Part shown: positions 8,794 through 18,536 of the stretch, one piece after another
Numbering within the stretch: the first letter of the stretch is position 1
How the letters are laid out: the number at the start of each line of letters is the position of its first letter
Origin: Abyssibius alkaniclasticus
GTDB lineage: Bacteria > Pseudomonadota > Alphaproteobacteria > Rhodobacterales > Rhodobacteraceae
DNA: 64,000 bases
NCBI RefSeq assembly: GCF_020447305.1
Contig: NZ_CP095732.1
Coordinates: forward strand, 2,698,501 to 2,762,500
Direction: 5' to 3'
Made by a program: the position numbers and the translations under genes
The notes under the pieces: generated by a model
Databases searched by the model: none
Seen by the model: only the letters and a program-made list of their open reading frames with translations
What the model was told of the DNA's origin: nothing

Positions 8794-9705
8794 ATGGAAA
8801 ACCTGCGCGGCATCATCTTGATGGTCGCCTCGATGGCTGGCTTTGCCGTTGAGGATATGTTCATCAAACTCGCCGCAAACGAGGTGCCGGTCGGGCAGAT
8901 CCTTATGTCGCTCGGCATTGGCGGTGCGGTTTTCTTTTTGCTTGCGCTGCGCATTCGCGGCGAACGGTTCTGGGGCCGCGACCTGCTGTCGGCTGCCGTG
9001 AACCTGCGCAATCTGGGCGAGGTGATCGGCTCGGTCGGCTTTGTGTCGGCACTGGCGCTCATGCCCATTTCCTCGGCCTCGGCCATTTTGCAGGCCACGC
9101 CGCTGGCGGTAACACTGGGGGCGGCGCTGGTTCTGGGCGAAACCGTGGGCTGGCGGCGCTGGAGCGCGATTGCCATTGGCTTCATGGGTGTGATGATGAT
9201 CGTGCGCCCGGGGCTGGAAGGCTTCAACGCCTATTCCATTTTCGCGCTGATCGGGGTTGCGGGCCTTGCCATGCGCGATTTGTCCACGCGGCAAGTGCCC
9301 AAATCCATCTCCAGCCTGCGGCTGGCGGCGGTTGCGCTGATCATCATCATCCCCACGGGTGCCGTGCTGAGCCTGTTCACCGGCACGCCCAAAATGCCCG
9401 GCACGACCAATGCGCTTTACCTGCTGGCGGCTGTCGCAATCGGGGCTGTTTCCTATTACGCGGTCATTCTGGCCACACGGCTGGGCGAGGTTTCGGTCAT
9501 CGCGCCATTTCGGTATTCGCGCCTGATATTTGCAATGGCGGTTGGCTATTTCGTCTTTGCCGAACGCCCGGATTTCTGGACGCTGCTTGGCGCGGCCATC
9601 ATCATCGTATCGGGCGTTTATACCTTCATGCGCGAGCAGCGTTTGCGCCGCAAAAACCTCATTCCCGCCGCGCGCTCGCCGCTTGGCACCAATCCGCGCC
9701 CCTGA
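8794..9705 (+). CDS. EamA-family (DMT superfamily) transporter
   Basis: This 303-residue membrane protein consists of two EamA repeats of about five transmembrane helices each. The first contains MAGFAVEDMFIKLAANE and the helix ending SASAILQATPLAVTLGAALVLGE, typical of the DMT fold. The second ends in FRYSRLIFAMAVGYFVFAERP before a charged tail (RRKN). Members export metabolites or amino acids, and the substrate here is unknown. It sits 15 nt after the antiporter gene and probably shares its transcript. Confidence 0.9.
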   Translation: MENLRGIILMVASMAGFAVEDMFIKLAANEVPVGQILMSLGIGGAVFFLLALRIRGERFWGRDLLSAAVNLRNLGEVIGSVGFVSALALMPISSASAILQATPLAVTLGAALVLGETVGWRRWSAIAIGFMGVMMIVRPGLEGFNAYSIFALIGVAGLAMRDLSTRQVPKSISSLRLAAVALIIIIPTGAVLSLFTGTPKMPGTTNALYLLAAVAIGAVSYYAVILATRLGEVSVIAPFRYSRLIFAMAVGYFVFAERPDFWTLLGAAIIIVSGVYTFMREQRLRRKNLIPAARSPLGTNPRP

Positions 9706-11061
<1,356 letters not shown>

Positions 11062-11067
11062 ACTTTC

Positions 11068-11090
11068 GGGCGCGGCCCCGTGCCGCGCCC
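11068..11090 (+). terminator. GC hairpin after enolase, weak terminator
   Basis: A perfect 9-bp stem, GGGCGCGGC/GCCGCGCCC with a five-base loop, starts 6 nt after the eno stop. Only a short TTT follows, so it may be a weak terminator or an mRNA 3'-end stabiliser rather than a full stop. Confidence 0.45.
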
Positions 11091-11109
11091 CGCTTTCAGG
11101 ATAATCGAC

Positions 11110-11739
11110 ATGGCGCAAGACGCTTTCACCGGGCCGCAGATTTATCTGGCCACCCCGCCCAGCTTTGACATTGCCACATTTGTGCCGCTGCTCGACAGGG
11201 TGCTGGCTGCCGGCCCGGTGGCCTGCCTGCGCCTTGCCCTTGTGGCCGAGGCCCGCGAAGATATTTCGCGCGCCGCCGATGCCTGCCGCGACGTGGCCCA
11301 CAAGCACGATGTCGCTATGGTGATCGACGACCATTTCCGCCTTGTCACCCCGCTGGGGCTGGATGGTGTTCACCTCACCGACGGTGCGCGCCACGTGCGC
11401 GAGGCGCGCAAATTGCTGGGGGCCGACGGCATAGTCGGTGCCTTTTGCGCTGATAGCCGCCACGAGGGGATGACCGCCGCTGAAATCGGCACCGATTACA
11501 TTGCTTTTGGCCCGCTCAGCGATGCAACCGGCCTTGGCGATGGCACGCTTGCCCCGCGCGATTTATTCGCCTGGTGGTCGGAAATGATCGAGGTGCCGGT
11601 TGTCGCAATGGGCGGTGTCGGGCTTGACGCGCTTGCCGACATAAAAGACGTGGTCGATTTTGTGTCGCTTGGCGCCGAGATCTGGGGGAGCAATGACCCT
11701 GTTGCCGCCTTCAAAGCCTATTGCGCGGCTTTGGCATGA
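11110..11739 (+). CDS. thiamine-phosphate synthase family protein (ThiE-like)
   Basis: This 209-residue TIM-barrel protein resembles ThiE/TenI, which joins HMP pyrophosphate to thiazole phosphate. Family-like features are VMVIDDH-type VAMVIDDHFRL (the active-site IND/NDR region is DDHF here), LGLDGVHLTDG, and the phosphate-loop strand VVAMGGVGLDAL. Other catalytic motifs are only loosely kept, so it could be a TenI-like or divergent ThiE. The ATG at 11110 was preferred over an in-frame one at 11080, which lies in the terminator region. No other thiamine gene or TPP riboswitch is adjacent. Confidence 0.75.
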   Translation: MAQDAFTGPQIYLATPPSFDIATFVPLLDRVLAAGPVACLRLALVAEAREDISRAADACRDVAHKHDVAMVIDDHFRLVTPLGLDGVHLTDGARHVREARKLLGADGIVGAFCADSRHEGMTAAEIGTDYIAFGPLSDATGLGDGTLAPRDLFAWWSEMIEVPVVAMGGVGLDALADIKDVVDFVSLGAEIWGSNDPVAAFKAYCAALA

Positions 11740-11746
11740 TGGCGGC

Positions 11747-12589
11747 CTAATCCACCGCCATTTCCTGCCCGACTTCGGCCAGATCGGCCGCCATTCCGGC
11801 GCGTACCGCAGCTTCGCAATGGGCGGCCAGCAATTTACGGTCGGCAAAATCGGCGGCGCGCACGGGCGCGTGGAAGGTAACACGCACACGCCCGCCGCGC
11901 CCCAGCGCAAAAACCGTGCGCATATGGCCGCCAAAGCTCATATTCCCCCACCAGCCAAAAAAGCGTGGCGCTTGTGATTTTGGCGCAAAATAGGTCACGC
12001 TTACCGGCTGCACCCACATATGCGGCAGCAATTCCGGCGTGTGAAAGGCTGAAAACAGCGCCGATTTGAAGGGCAGCACCCGCCGCCCGTCGCTGCTTGT
12101 GCCTTCGGGGAAGAAGCACAGCTTGTCGCCCTTTTGCAGCCGTTCTTTCAGTTGCTGCTGCTGGCGCTTGGCCTCGGTCGCGCGGCGTTCAATAAAGATT
12201 GTTCCCGTTGCATTGGCCAGAAACCCGATGCCCGGCCAGGATTTCACCTCGGATTTCGCAACGAAATGGATATGCGCCGCATCATGCAGCACAAAAATAT
12301 CGGACCAAGAGACATGGTTGGCGACCATCGCGCCGCCCTGGGCCAGTTCTGTGCCGCGGATCTCCAGCTTGAGCCCGCACAGCAGCCGCCCCATCCGGCC
12401 CCATGTCTTGATGAACACATCTGAAAGCCCCCGCCCGCCGGTCAACCGTTCGACCATATATGACAGCAAGGTCAGGCTGATCAGCGGCAGCGTGCCAAGC
12501 ACGAAGATTACCGCAAACAGCCCGAAGCGCAGCCCGCCCAGCACGCCAATTTTCGCAAATGGCGCTTCCGTTCCCTCACCCCAGGCCAT
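11747..12589 (-). CDS. olsA: 1-acyl-glycerol-3-phosphate/lyso-ornithine-lipid O-acyltransferase
   Basis: This 280-residue PlsC-family acyltransferase has an N-terminal membrane segment (about residues 20-45), the HX4D motif NHVSWSD and the lysophospholipid-binding FPEGTSSDG. In alphaproteobacteria OlsA adds the second, ester-linked acyl chain to lyso-ornithine lipid at the inner membrane. The OlsA assignment rests on its partner: its ATG overlaps the olsB stop by one base (TGATG), so the two are translated from one message. As a stand-alone sequence it could also be a PlsC paralogue acting in phosphatidate synthesis. Confidence 0.85.
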   Translation of the reverse strand: MAWGEGTEAPFAKIGVLGGLRFGLFAVIFVLGTLPLISLTLLSYMVERLTGGRGLSDVFIKTWGRMGRLLCGLKLEIRGTELAQGGAMVANHVSWSDIFVLHDAAHIHFVAKSEVKSWPGIGFLANATGTIFIERRATEAKRQQQQLKERLQKGDKLCFFPEGTSSDGRRVLPFKSALFSAFHTPELLPHMWVQPVSVTYFAPKSQAPRFFGWWGNMSFGGHMRTVFALGRGGRVRVTFHAPVRAADFADRKLLAAHCEAAVRAGMAADLAEVGQEMAVD

Positions 12590-13479
12590 CAGCCACCCCG
12601 TTTTCGTGCGTAAAACTCGCGGTATCGCTGCACCATGCGGCTGGTATCCATCAGCAGGCAGACATCGATCGTGTTGAATTCCGCGTCAACATAGGCGCCC
12701 TGCCCGACAAAGCCGCCAAGCCGCAAATAGGCCTTGATCAACGAGGGGATCTGGCGCACCGCGGCGCGCGCATCAATGCTGTCGGGCGCAACCCGCGCCA
12801 TGCTGACACAATGGTTCGCATGGGCCGTAACCCGCAGATCTTCCGGCGCAAGGTGGTTGTAATGCAGGTATGAAAGCGCCTGCGCAATTTCATCGGGGTC
12901 GGTGCCGTGGAAGGAGGCGACACCGAAAAGCACCTCGATGCCGCGTTCGGTGACATAATCGCCCAACCCATCCCACAGCAAATGCATTCCAACCCCGCCA
13001 CGATAGGCCTTGTCCAGGCACGAGCGCCCAAGCTCGACCGCACGGCGGCCGGAGTTGAGCAGCGGCGTCAGGTCATATTCGGTCTGCCCGTAAAACCCCG
13101 GCCCCTTGCGCGCCACCTCGTCACGCAGCAGGCGGTAAACGCCCACAACATGCTGGCCCGATGCATCTTGCGGCAAGGTGCGGTCGATCAGCAGCAAATG
13201 GTCGAAATAGGCATCAAACCGGTCGCGCTCCACACCTTCGGCGGCGTCTTCATCGCTGACCTTGGCACCCATTTCCTGCACAAAAACCCGATAGCGCAAT
13301 TTCTGGGCGGCGCGCAAATCATCGGGGCCATTGGCCAGGCGCACCTCAAATCTGTTTGCATCCATCTTCACACTAAAATCGCCTATGCTCACGGGCTGCT
13401 CGGCTAACTCTTTGGGGCGAATTTCACCCGATTGAAGGCCCTTGCGCAAGCGGTTCGGGTTTGGCGCGGATATATTCAC
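12589..13479 (-). CDS. olsB: L-ornithine N(alpha)-acyltransferase
   Basis: This GNAT-fold protein of the OlsB/hemolysin-like family makes lyso-ornithine lipid by moving a 3-hydroxyacyl group from ACP to ornithine. Family segments seen are LRYRVFVQEMGA, HLLLIDR, VELGRSCL and VLFGVASFHGTDP. The start is uncertain: the 296-residue form begins with GTG at 13479, while an in-frame GTG about 90 nt later and an ATG near 13365 would give shorter proteins starting close to the conserved core. It is followed directly by olsA. Ornithine lipids often replace phospholipids when phosphate is scarce, but no Pho-box was recognised. Confidence 0.9.
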   Translation of the reverse strand: MNISAPNPNRLRKGLQSGEIRPKELAEQPVSIGDFSVKMDANRFEVRLANGPDDLRAAQKLRYRVFVQEMGAKVSDEDAAEGVERDRFDAYFDHLLLIDRTLPQDASGQHVVGVYRLLRDEVARKGPGFYGQTEYDLTPLLNSGRRAVELGRSCLDKAYRGGVGMHLLWDGLGDYVTERGIEVLFGVASFHGTDPDEIAQALSYLHYNHLAPEDLRVTAHANHCVSMARVAPDSIDARAAVRQIPSLIKAYLRLGGFVGQGAYVDAEFNTIDVCLLMDTSRMVQRYREFYARKRGG

Positions 13480-13512
13480 GTTCCATTTACTGAATCAATG
13501 CGATATTTCAGC

Positions 13513-13716
13513 TCATCCATTGTCGGTTTGCCCGCTCTTGCCATCAGGTGCAACCCCGTCAAAAATATCCAGCGTCACCCGGTCGGTATTAATGACTACT
13601 TTACCCGCATGTTCGAAATTGACAGTCGCCCGGTTGCCAATGACAGATTGAACCTGCCCCACCCCCCAAGCAGGCTGCAAGGGATGATTGACCAAGGCAC
13701 CCGGCACGATAAACAT
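13513..13716 (-). CDS. small DUF3553 protein
   Basis: This 67-residue protein matches the DUF3553 pattern: GALVNHPLQPAWGVGQVQSV followed by VNFEHAGKVVINTDRVTLDI. The compact beta-rich core resembles the UvrD/PcrA C-terminal (Tudor-like) domain seen in the same family, which binds RNA polymerase in UvrD proteins, but no function is known for the stand-alone form. It lies between olsB (same strand, 33 nt apart) and the divergent chpT. Confidence 0.85.
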   Translation of the reverse strand: MFIVPGALVNHPLQPAWGVGQVQSVIGNRATVNFEHAGKVVINTDRVTLDIFDGVAPDGKSGQTDNG

Positions 13717-13746
13717 TCAACCCCTCCATTGCGGACCAAAGCCTAT

Positions 13747-14349
13747 ATGACGAGACCCAACATTGAATCGCAAGCGATTGCGCGTATCTGCCACGATCTG
13801 ATTTCGCCCATCGGGGCCATCAGCAACGGCGTTGAACTGCTGAGCGAGGTGAATGGCCGCTCGCCGGAATTGGACCTGATCGCGCAAAGCGCACGGGCGG
13901 CACGCGACAAGATCAGCTTTTTCCGCCTTGCCTTTGATGGTGCAACGCCCGGCGTTACCATTGCTGGCAGCACTGTCGCGCAAACCGCCGTTTCAATGTT
14001 TCAATCCGCGCGGATGCGCGCCAACCCGATGCACCTGCCCGAAACCCTGCCGCGCGATGAGGCGCGGCTGTTGCTGTTGCTTATGCTGTGCGTTGAAAGC
14101 GCGCTGCCTTTGGGTGGCCAGCTGGATGTTGCGGGCAGCGCGCCGCGTTTCACCCTTACGGGCAACGGGCGGCGCATTGCGCTTGAGGCAGAGTATTGGG
14201 CCCATCTGCAACATGGCGCGCCGCTCGCGGCCCCCAGCGCCACACGCGTGCATTTCGCGCTGGCGCGCGCGGCATTGGCCGAATGCGGGCTGCATGTGCG
14301 ATTCAGCGCAGGCGAAACGCAGCTAAGCGTGCAGACTTCCCCAGCCTAA
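13747..14349 (+). CDS. chpT: ChpT-type histidine phosphotransferase
   Basis: The ATG at 13747 gives a 200-residue protein. Its N-terminal helix [21 protein letters not shown] carries the phosphorylatable His in an HD-L-P context, as in ChpT, followed by a degenerate kinase-like domain without ATP-binding boxes. In alphaproteobacteria ChpT passes phosphate from CckA to CtrA and CpdR, controlling cell cycle, motility or gene-transfer-agent genes. A longer in-frame extension from 13432 overlaps olsB and is not credible. The stop overlaps the convergent gmk stop by 4 nt. CckA and CtrA are not in the window. Confidence 0.85.
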   Translation: MTRPNIESQAIARICHDLISPIGAISNGVELLSEVNGRSPELDLIAQSARAARDKISFFRLAFDGATPGVTIAGSTVAQTAVSMFQSARMRANPMHLPETLPRDEARLLLLLMLCVESALPLGGQLDVAGSAPRFTLTGNGRRIALEAEYWAHLQHGAPLAAPSATRVHFALARAALAECGLHVRFSAGETQLSVQTSPA

Positions 14350-15026
14350 AGCGCGCTCATTTCCTTGAACTCGGCATTCAGCCCGGCCACAAACCCCCCC
14401 AGCCCCGGCCGCTGATTCTTGCGCAGCCGCGCGGCGGTCACGATTGCGCGCAACTCTTCGGCGGCGCGATCAACATCGTCATTGATGACGATATGGTCAT
14501 ATTCCGCCCAATGGCTGATTTCGTCGAGCGATTTGGCCATGCGCCCGGCCACCACTTCGGCTGAATCCTGCCCCCGCCTTGTCAGCCGGTCGCGCAAAGC
14601 CGCAATGGAGGGCGGCAAAATGAAGATTGAAACTACCGCATCGCTTAACGGAGACTGGCGGATTTGCTGGCCGCCCTGCCAATCGACATCGAACAGAACA
14701 TCGCGCCCGGCATTGATCGCGGCTTCAACGGGTGCGCGCGGGCTGCCATATAAATTGCCAAATACTTCGGCATGTTCAAGCATTCCGTTGCTGTCGACCA
14801 GCGCCTGAAATTCGGCGCGCGATTTGAAGACATAATCTTTCCCGTCCACCTCGCCCGGACGCGGCGTGCGGGTGGTGGCGGAGACTGAAAACACCACATC
14901 CGGATCACTTTCCAGCACGCGGCGCGACAGGGTGGACTTGCCCGCACCCGAGGGGGAGGACAGGATGATCAGCAGCCCGCGACGGGCGATTTCGGCATTT
15001 TTATTCAAGGTTCTGGGCCTGTTCAC
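14346..15026 (-). CDS. gmk: guanylate kinase
   Basis: This 226-residue P-loop kinase phosphorylates GMP to [13 protein letters not shown] (residues 23-32) is the P-loop, [21 protein letters not shown] binds GMP, and [20 protein letters not shown] is the lid region. The N-terminal extension of about 16 residues before the P-loop strand is common in this lineage. Its first 26 nt overlap the end of yicC upstream, a pairing also common elsewhere. The family call is secure. Confidence 0.96.
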   Translation of the reverse strand: MNRPRTLNKNAEIARRGLLIILSSPSGAGKSTLSRRVLESDPDVVFSVSATTRTPRPGEVDGKDYVFKSRAEFQALVDSNGMLEHAEVFGNLYGSPRAPVEAAINAGRDVLFDVDWQGGQQIRQSPLSDAVVSIFILPPSIAALRDRLTRRGQDSAEVVAGRMAKSLDEISHWAEYDHIVINDDVDRAAEELRAIVTAARLRKNQRPGLGGFVAGLNAEFKEMSAL

Positions 15027-15912
15027 GCATTTGGTCGATCACTACTTTCAGGTCCAATCCGATGCGGGTCAAGTCGTTGGATTGGGCTTTGGAACACAGG
15101 GTGTTTGCCTCGCGGTTGAACTCCTGCATCAGAAAATCCAGCCGCCGCCCAATGGCGCCGCCACCGGCCAAAAGCGCGTGTGCGGCCGCGATATGGGCCT
15201 TGAGCCGGTCAATCTCTTCGGTGATGTCCGTTTTCACCGCCAGCAATGCAAGCTCTTGCGCCAGCCGCGCAGAATCAAGCGCGGTATCGCCCTGTTTGGC
15301 CGTGGCCAGCAGGGCTGTCACACGATCATGCAGCACTGCGCCCGCCGCCGCCGCCCGCGCCTCGCCGCAGCTTTGCGCCGCATCGGTGAGCGCGGCAAGC
15401 CGGGCAAGCTGACCAGCCAACACCGCAGCCAGTGCAGCACCTTCGCTGGCGCGCATCGCGTTCAGCGCGGCCAGCAGGTCGGGAATTTGCGCTGTGGCTG
15501 CACCAACCGCGCTGGCCGGAATGTCGGCGATGCCGCCCGTCTCGATGACCCCGCGCATTTGCAACACATCGGCAATGCTGGCCGTGGCCAGTTCAACGCC
15601 CTGTCTGGCGGCCTGCTGGCGGGCGGCGTCCACCAGCGCAAGCGCGGCATTCAGCCCATCCACATTCAGCGCAATGCCGTATTCGAGGCTTCGGCGCGCC
15701 AGTTTCAGGGTGATCGACACGCTCCCGCGCGCAAGCTCTGTGCCCAAAGCGCGGCGGAGCGGGGTTTCGAGCGCCTCAAACCCCTCGGCCAGACGCAGCC
15801 GGATATCCAGCCCGCGCGCGTTCACCGCGCGAATATCCCACTCCCAGCTTAGCCCTGCATGGCTGCCCGAAAGCGCGGCAAAACCTGTCATCGAATGTAT
15901 GTGATTGCCCAT
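15001..15912 (-). CDS. yicC: YicC-family endoribonuclease-like protein
   Basis: This protein of about 303 residues has the YicC N-terminal signature [10 protein letters not shown] and the C-terminal [22 protein letters not shown] and [16 protein letters not shown]. YicC proteins are endoribonucleases or RNase-associated factors linked to sRNA turnover and stationary phase. The ATG at 15912 was chosen because the longer form starts with TTG. A later ATG (15891) sits exactly at the SMTGF motif and is also possible. It overlaps the start of gmk by 26 nt, implying a yicC-gmk operon. Confidence 0.92.
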   Translation of the reverse strand: MGNHIHSMTGFAALSGSHAGLSWEWDIRAVNARGLDIRLRLAEGFEALETPLRRALGTELARGSVSITLKLARRSLEYGIALNVDGLNAALALVDAARQQAARQGVELATASIADVLQMRGVIETGGIADIPASAVGAATAQIPDLLAALNAMRASEGAALAAVLAGQLARLAALTDAAQSCGEARAAAAGAVLHDRVTALLATAKQGDTALDSARLAQELALLAVKTDITEEIDRLKAHIAAAHALLAGGGAIGRRLDFLMQEFNREANTLCSKAQSNDLTRIGLDLKVVIDQMREQAQNLE

Positions 15913-16034
15913 GAAACTTGCCAAACCCCGTGCCTGGCGGCCTGTCTATTGCCCCGCCCGCGCATGGTCAATGCCACAGGTGTTAACGACAAATGACGAA
16001 ATTGCTGCAATGAAAGTTAAAATGCGGTAAAAAC

Positions 16035-16730
16035 ATGAACATAAAGCCACGGAAAAGTGGCGTAGATTTGATTGGTTCTTGCGTCATGAGCGACGTTGCA
16101 TTGCAAACGCTATATAATTTGTGGAGTCAGACCCGCGCTGAACGGCTTGCACCCTTTCGCGCCGAAATCGAAACGCCCCGCGCTGGGCCGCTGGCCGCGA
16201 TCGTCTTTCAGCTCGAAATTCAGGGCGACATTGCCAAAATCCGCCATCCCGGCGCAGTGTTGAACAAAATTGCGGGGGCCGAAGCGCATGGCCGGCCGCT
16301 GGTTTCGCTGATGAGCCATGAAAGCCGCGCGCAACTGGTTCTGGTGATGAAAAAGGTGCTGGAGACCCCCGCCGTGGCCGAGCTTGTGTTGAATGCGCAA
16401 GATGACAACGGCGAGGTGTTTTCGGTGAACCTGCTGCTGATGCCGTTGCGCAGCGATTTTGGCGTGATGGACCGTATGCTGTGCGGCATTACCAGCGCCG
16501 CGCCACCCGCCGCAACACCGCTTACGCTAAGCATTGCCGATGTCCAGATCAAAACAATCGCCGCGGCGCGGTTCGACGCGCAGACCATGCCGGGGTTCTC
16601 CGAGCCAGCCGCTGCATTTGGCGCACAGGACACGCCGAAATTTCAGCAGGTCAGCGACAATCCAGCCGCGCAATCGGGCGTTTCGCGCGGCCGGTTCCGG
16701 GTTATCAAGGGCGGGTTGGACGAAGGCTAG
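16035..16730 (+). CDS. PAS-domain (PAS_5-type) protein
   Basis: The protein starts its conserved part with ALQTLYNLWSQTRAERLAPFR, which fits the alphaproteobacterial PAS_5 family, followed by a PAS-like core to about residue 150. A low-complexity linker leads to a basic C-terminal tail (RFRVIKGG). No output domain is present. Members are thought to be small sensors or localisation factors, but the function is unknown. The start is unsettled: ATG at 16035 (231 residues) or ATG at 16086 (214 residues), neither with a strong ribosome site. A near-match to a CtrA half-site pair (TTAA-N7-TAAA, 16017-16031) precedes the first ATG. Confidence 0.75.
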   Translation: MNIKPRKSGVDLIGSCVMSDVALQTLYNLWSQTRAERLAPFRAEIETPRAGPLAAIVFQLEIQGDIAKIRHPGAVLNKIAGAEAHGRPLVSLMSHESRAQLVLVMKKVLETPAVAELVLNAQDDNGEVFSVNLLLMPLRSDFGVMDRMLCGITSAAPPAATPLTLSIADVQIKTIAAARFDAQTMPGFSEPAAAFGAQDTPKFQQVSDNPAAQSGVSRGRFRVIKGGLDEG

Positions 16731-16732
16731 GA

Positions 16733-17605
16733 CTATTCCGCACCAAAATACTGGTTTGGCACGGTCACGTAATAATCTAGCTGCCCGGCCACCGGCATGA
16801 TGATTTCATGGCAATTGCCCGGCCCGTCGGTCAGCATCCAGGGGTGCAATGTCGCCGATTCGATCTGGATCGATTCGCCGGGATTCATGCCGCCATAATC
16901 CACCGGATTCCCCTCATAATCGAGCCAGAGCAGCGCGCGCCAGCCATCGGTCTGGTTGTGGAAAATCACGGTCTGCGCCTGCCCGCCACCTTGCGAGCGC
17001 AGCGTTCCAAAGGCGTTGCAACTGGCGGTCGGGTCATCTTCCGGCGGCATTTCTGTGGCCACAAGATCGCCGATATTGGCACAATCGCGCAGAAAATTTG
17101 CTGTTGGCGCGCTGCTGCCGCGCAGATCAAGCGTTGCCTCAGCCTCGCCCGCAATCATATAGCGCAAGGATCGTTCATTTATAATGCCCTGCCAGAAGGC
17201 ATCATCGGTTGAAACCGCGATAGAGGCGCCGGTAATCCCCTCTTCGCGCGCGCGCCCCACAACCGCCCCCGCAACCGTTTGGGTATATCCCGATGGCGCG
17301 AAAAAAGTCACCTCAATACCCGCATCATCGGGCAGGCCGCCAATGGCCGCGCCGATTTCAACCTGCACATATGGGCCGCGATTGCCAATAAAACACTGGG
17401 CGACGAATTGCACGGCATCGGTTTCGGGCACACCATAAACAAGTGCGAGCGTTGTTTGGAACGGGTCCGGGCTTATCGTGCTGTAATAATCCCAACTGGC
17501 CGCACCCCCGGCCTGCGCGCGGGCTTGCGCCTGCGCCTGCGCCTGGGCGGCTAAGGGGGCGGACAGTGCCAGAATTGCTGCCAGCACAGCGCGTAAAACA
17601 AACAT
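16733..17605 (-). CDS. secreted protein with a von Hippel-Lindau beta-like domain
   Basis: The 290-residue product has a signal peptide ending in an Ala-Gln repeat encoded by (GCGCCT)n. The middle (about 40-190) is unrecognised, with four cysteines that could form disulfides. Residues about 211-268 match the VHL beta domain pattern: VIFHNQTDG, then WLDYEGNPVDYGGMNPGESI and HPWMLTDG, aligning with VHL's VIF-N, WL-fDGeP-pY, PG and H-W-f-D positions. Bacterial VHL-beta proteins exist but are poorly described. The start at 17605 is supported by GGAG 6 nt upstream. GTG (17617) and ATG (17611) starts are alternatives. It converges on the PAS gene. Confidence 0.7.
   Translation of the reverse strand: MFVLRAVLAAILALSAPLAAQAQAQAQARAQAGGAASWDYYSTISPDPFQTTLALVYGVPETDAVQFVAQCFIGNRGPYVQVEIGAAIGGLPDDAGIEVTFFAPSGYTQTVAGAVVGRAREEGITGASIAVSTDDAFWQGIINERSLRYMIAGEAEATLDLRGSSAPTANFLRDCANIGDLVATEMPPEDDPTASCNAFGTLRSQGGGQAQTVIFHNQTDGWRALLWLDYEGNPVDYGGMNPGESIQIESATLHPWMLTDGPGNCHEIIMPVAGQLDYYVTVPNQYFGAE
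17519..17550. repeat. GCGCCT hexanucleotide tandem repeat in the signal-peptide region
   Basis: About three to four imperfect copies of GCGCCT (GCCTGC phase) encode an alternating Ala-Gln run just after the hydrophobic core of the signal peptide. Such a repeat can change length by slippage without breaking the frame. Confidence 0.6.
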
Positions 17606-17669
17606 CACCATCTCCACTTTTTACAATTTGGAAACGCTAACCTTTGGGGTGCTGGATTGCAATGAAAGC

Positions 17670-18533
17670 CTAAACAACCAGCCCCTGAAGCGCCAGCACG
17701 GCGCGCAGATCGGAATGGTTCAGCACGGCATTGGCCTGTTCGGCCAGCGCGGGTTTGGCGCGGTAGGCCACGCCCAAACCGGCGGCTTTGACCATCGCCA
17801 GATCATTCGCACCATCGCCAAGGGCAATGGTTTCTTCGGGCGCAATCTTTTGGGCGGCACAAATTTCCAAAAGCGCGTCAAGCTTGGCCTGACGGCCCAG
17901 AATCGGCATCTCGACCGTGCCGGTCAGCCGTTCGCCCTTGCGTTCCAGCACGTTGGCGCGGTGTTCATTGAACCCTGCCTCGGCTGCGACACGACTGCTG
18001 AAAAAGGTAAAACCGCCAGAGACAAGCGCCGTATAGGCACCGCGCGCCACCATTGTCTGCACCAGCCGCCGCGCCCCAAGATTGAGGCGCACACGCTCGT
18101 CATAGCATTGCCCAAGTTTGCTTACGGGCAGGTCTTTGAGCAAGGCCACGCGGGCAATGAGCGCGCCTTCAAAATCCAGCCCGCCCTGCATGGCACGTTC
18201 GGTAATTTCGGCAACCTCGGCCTTTACCCCGGCATAATCGGCAAGCTCGTCAATGCATTCAACGCCGATGATCGTGCTATCCATATCGGCCACCAGCGCG
18301 CGCTTCTCGCGGCCCCTGGCCGGGGTGATATTCAGGTCCAGATCACTTTCGGGCAGCCAGTTGGCGGGCGCAAATTCGGGCCTGTCCGATGCAAACGGAA
18401 TTTGCACCGCATAATCATCCAATCCCTGCGCCGCACCGCCCTTGTAGCCGTGCGCCACAAGGGCATTTTGGGCTGCATCCACATCCGCGGCAACAAGGTT
18501 GCGCGCGGATGTAACCACCAGAAAGCTGTTCAT
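17670..18533 (-). CDS. serB: phosphoserine phosphatase
   Basis: This 287-residue HAD-family enzyme performs the last step of serine synthesis. The nucleophile and acid/base are Asp83 and Asp85 in VADMDSTIIG, with SGGFTFFS (motif II), the motif III lysine near GRQAKLD, and GDGANDLAMVKAAGLGVA (motif IV). The first 75 residues form an ACT-like N-terminal region as in E. coli SerB. It starts 3 nt after the class II DAHP synthase gene and is probably co-transcribed with it. Confidence 0.95.
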   Translation of the reverse strand: MNSFLVVTSARNLVAADVDAAQNALVAHGYKGGAAQGLDDYAVQIPFASDRPEFAPANWLPESDLDLNITPARGREKRALVADMDSTIIGVECIDELADYAGVKAEVAEITERAMQGGLDFEGALIARVALLKDLPVSKLGQCYDERVRLNLGARRLVQTMVARGAYTALVSGGFTFFSSRVAAEAGFNEHRANVLERKGERLTGTVEMPILGRQAKLDALLEICAAQKIAPEETIALGDGANDLAMVKAAGLGVAYRAKPALAEQANAVLNHSDLRAVLALQGLVV

Positions 18534-18536
18534 GGC

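Noticed and set aside
16017-16031. CtrA binding site before the PAS gene
   Set aside because: It reads TTAA-N7-TAAA, one base short of the TTAA-N7-TTAA consensus, and is a single weak match in an AT-rich stretch.
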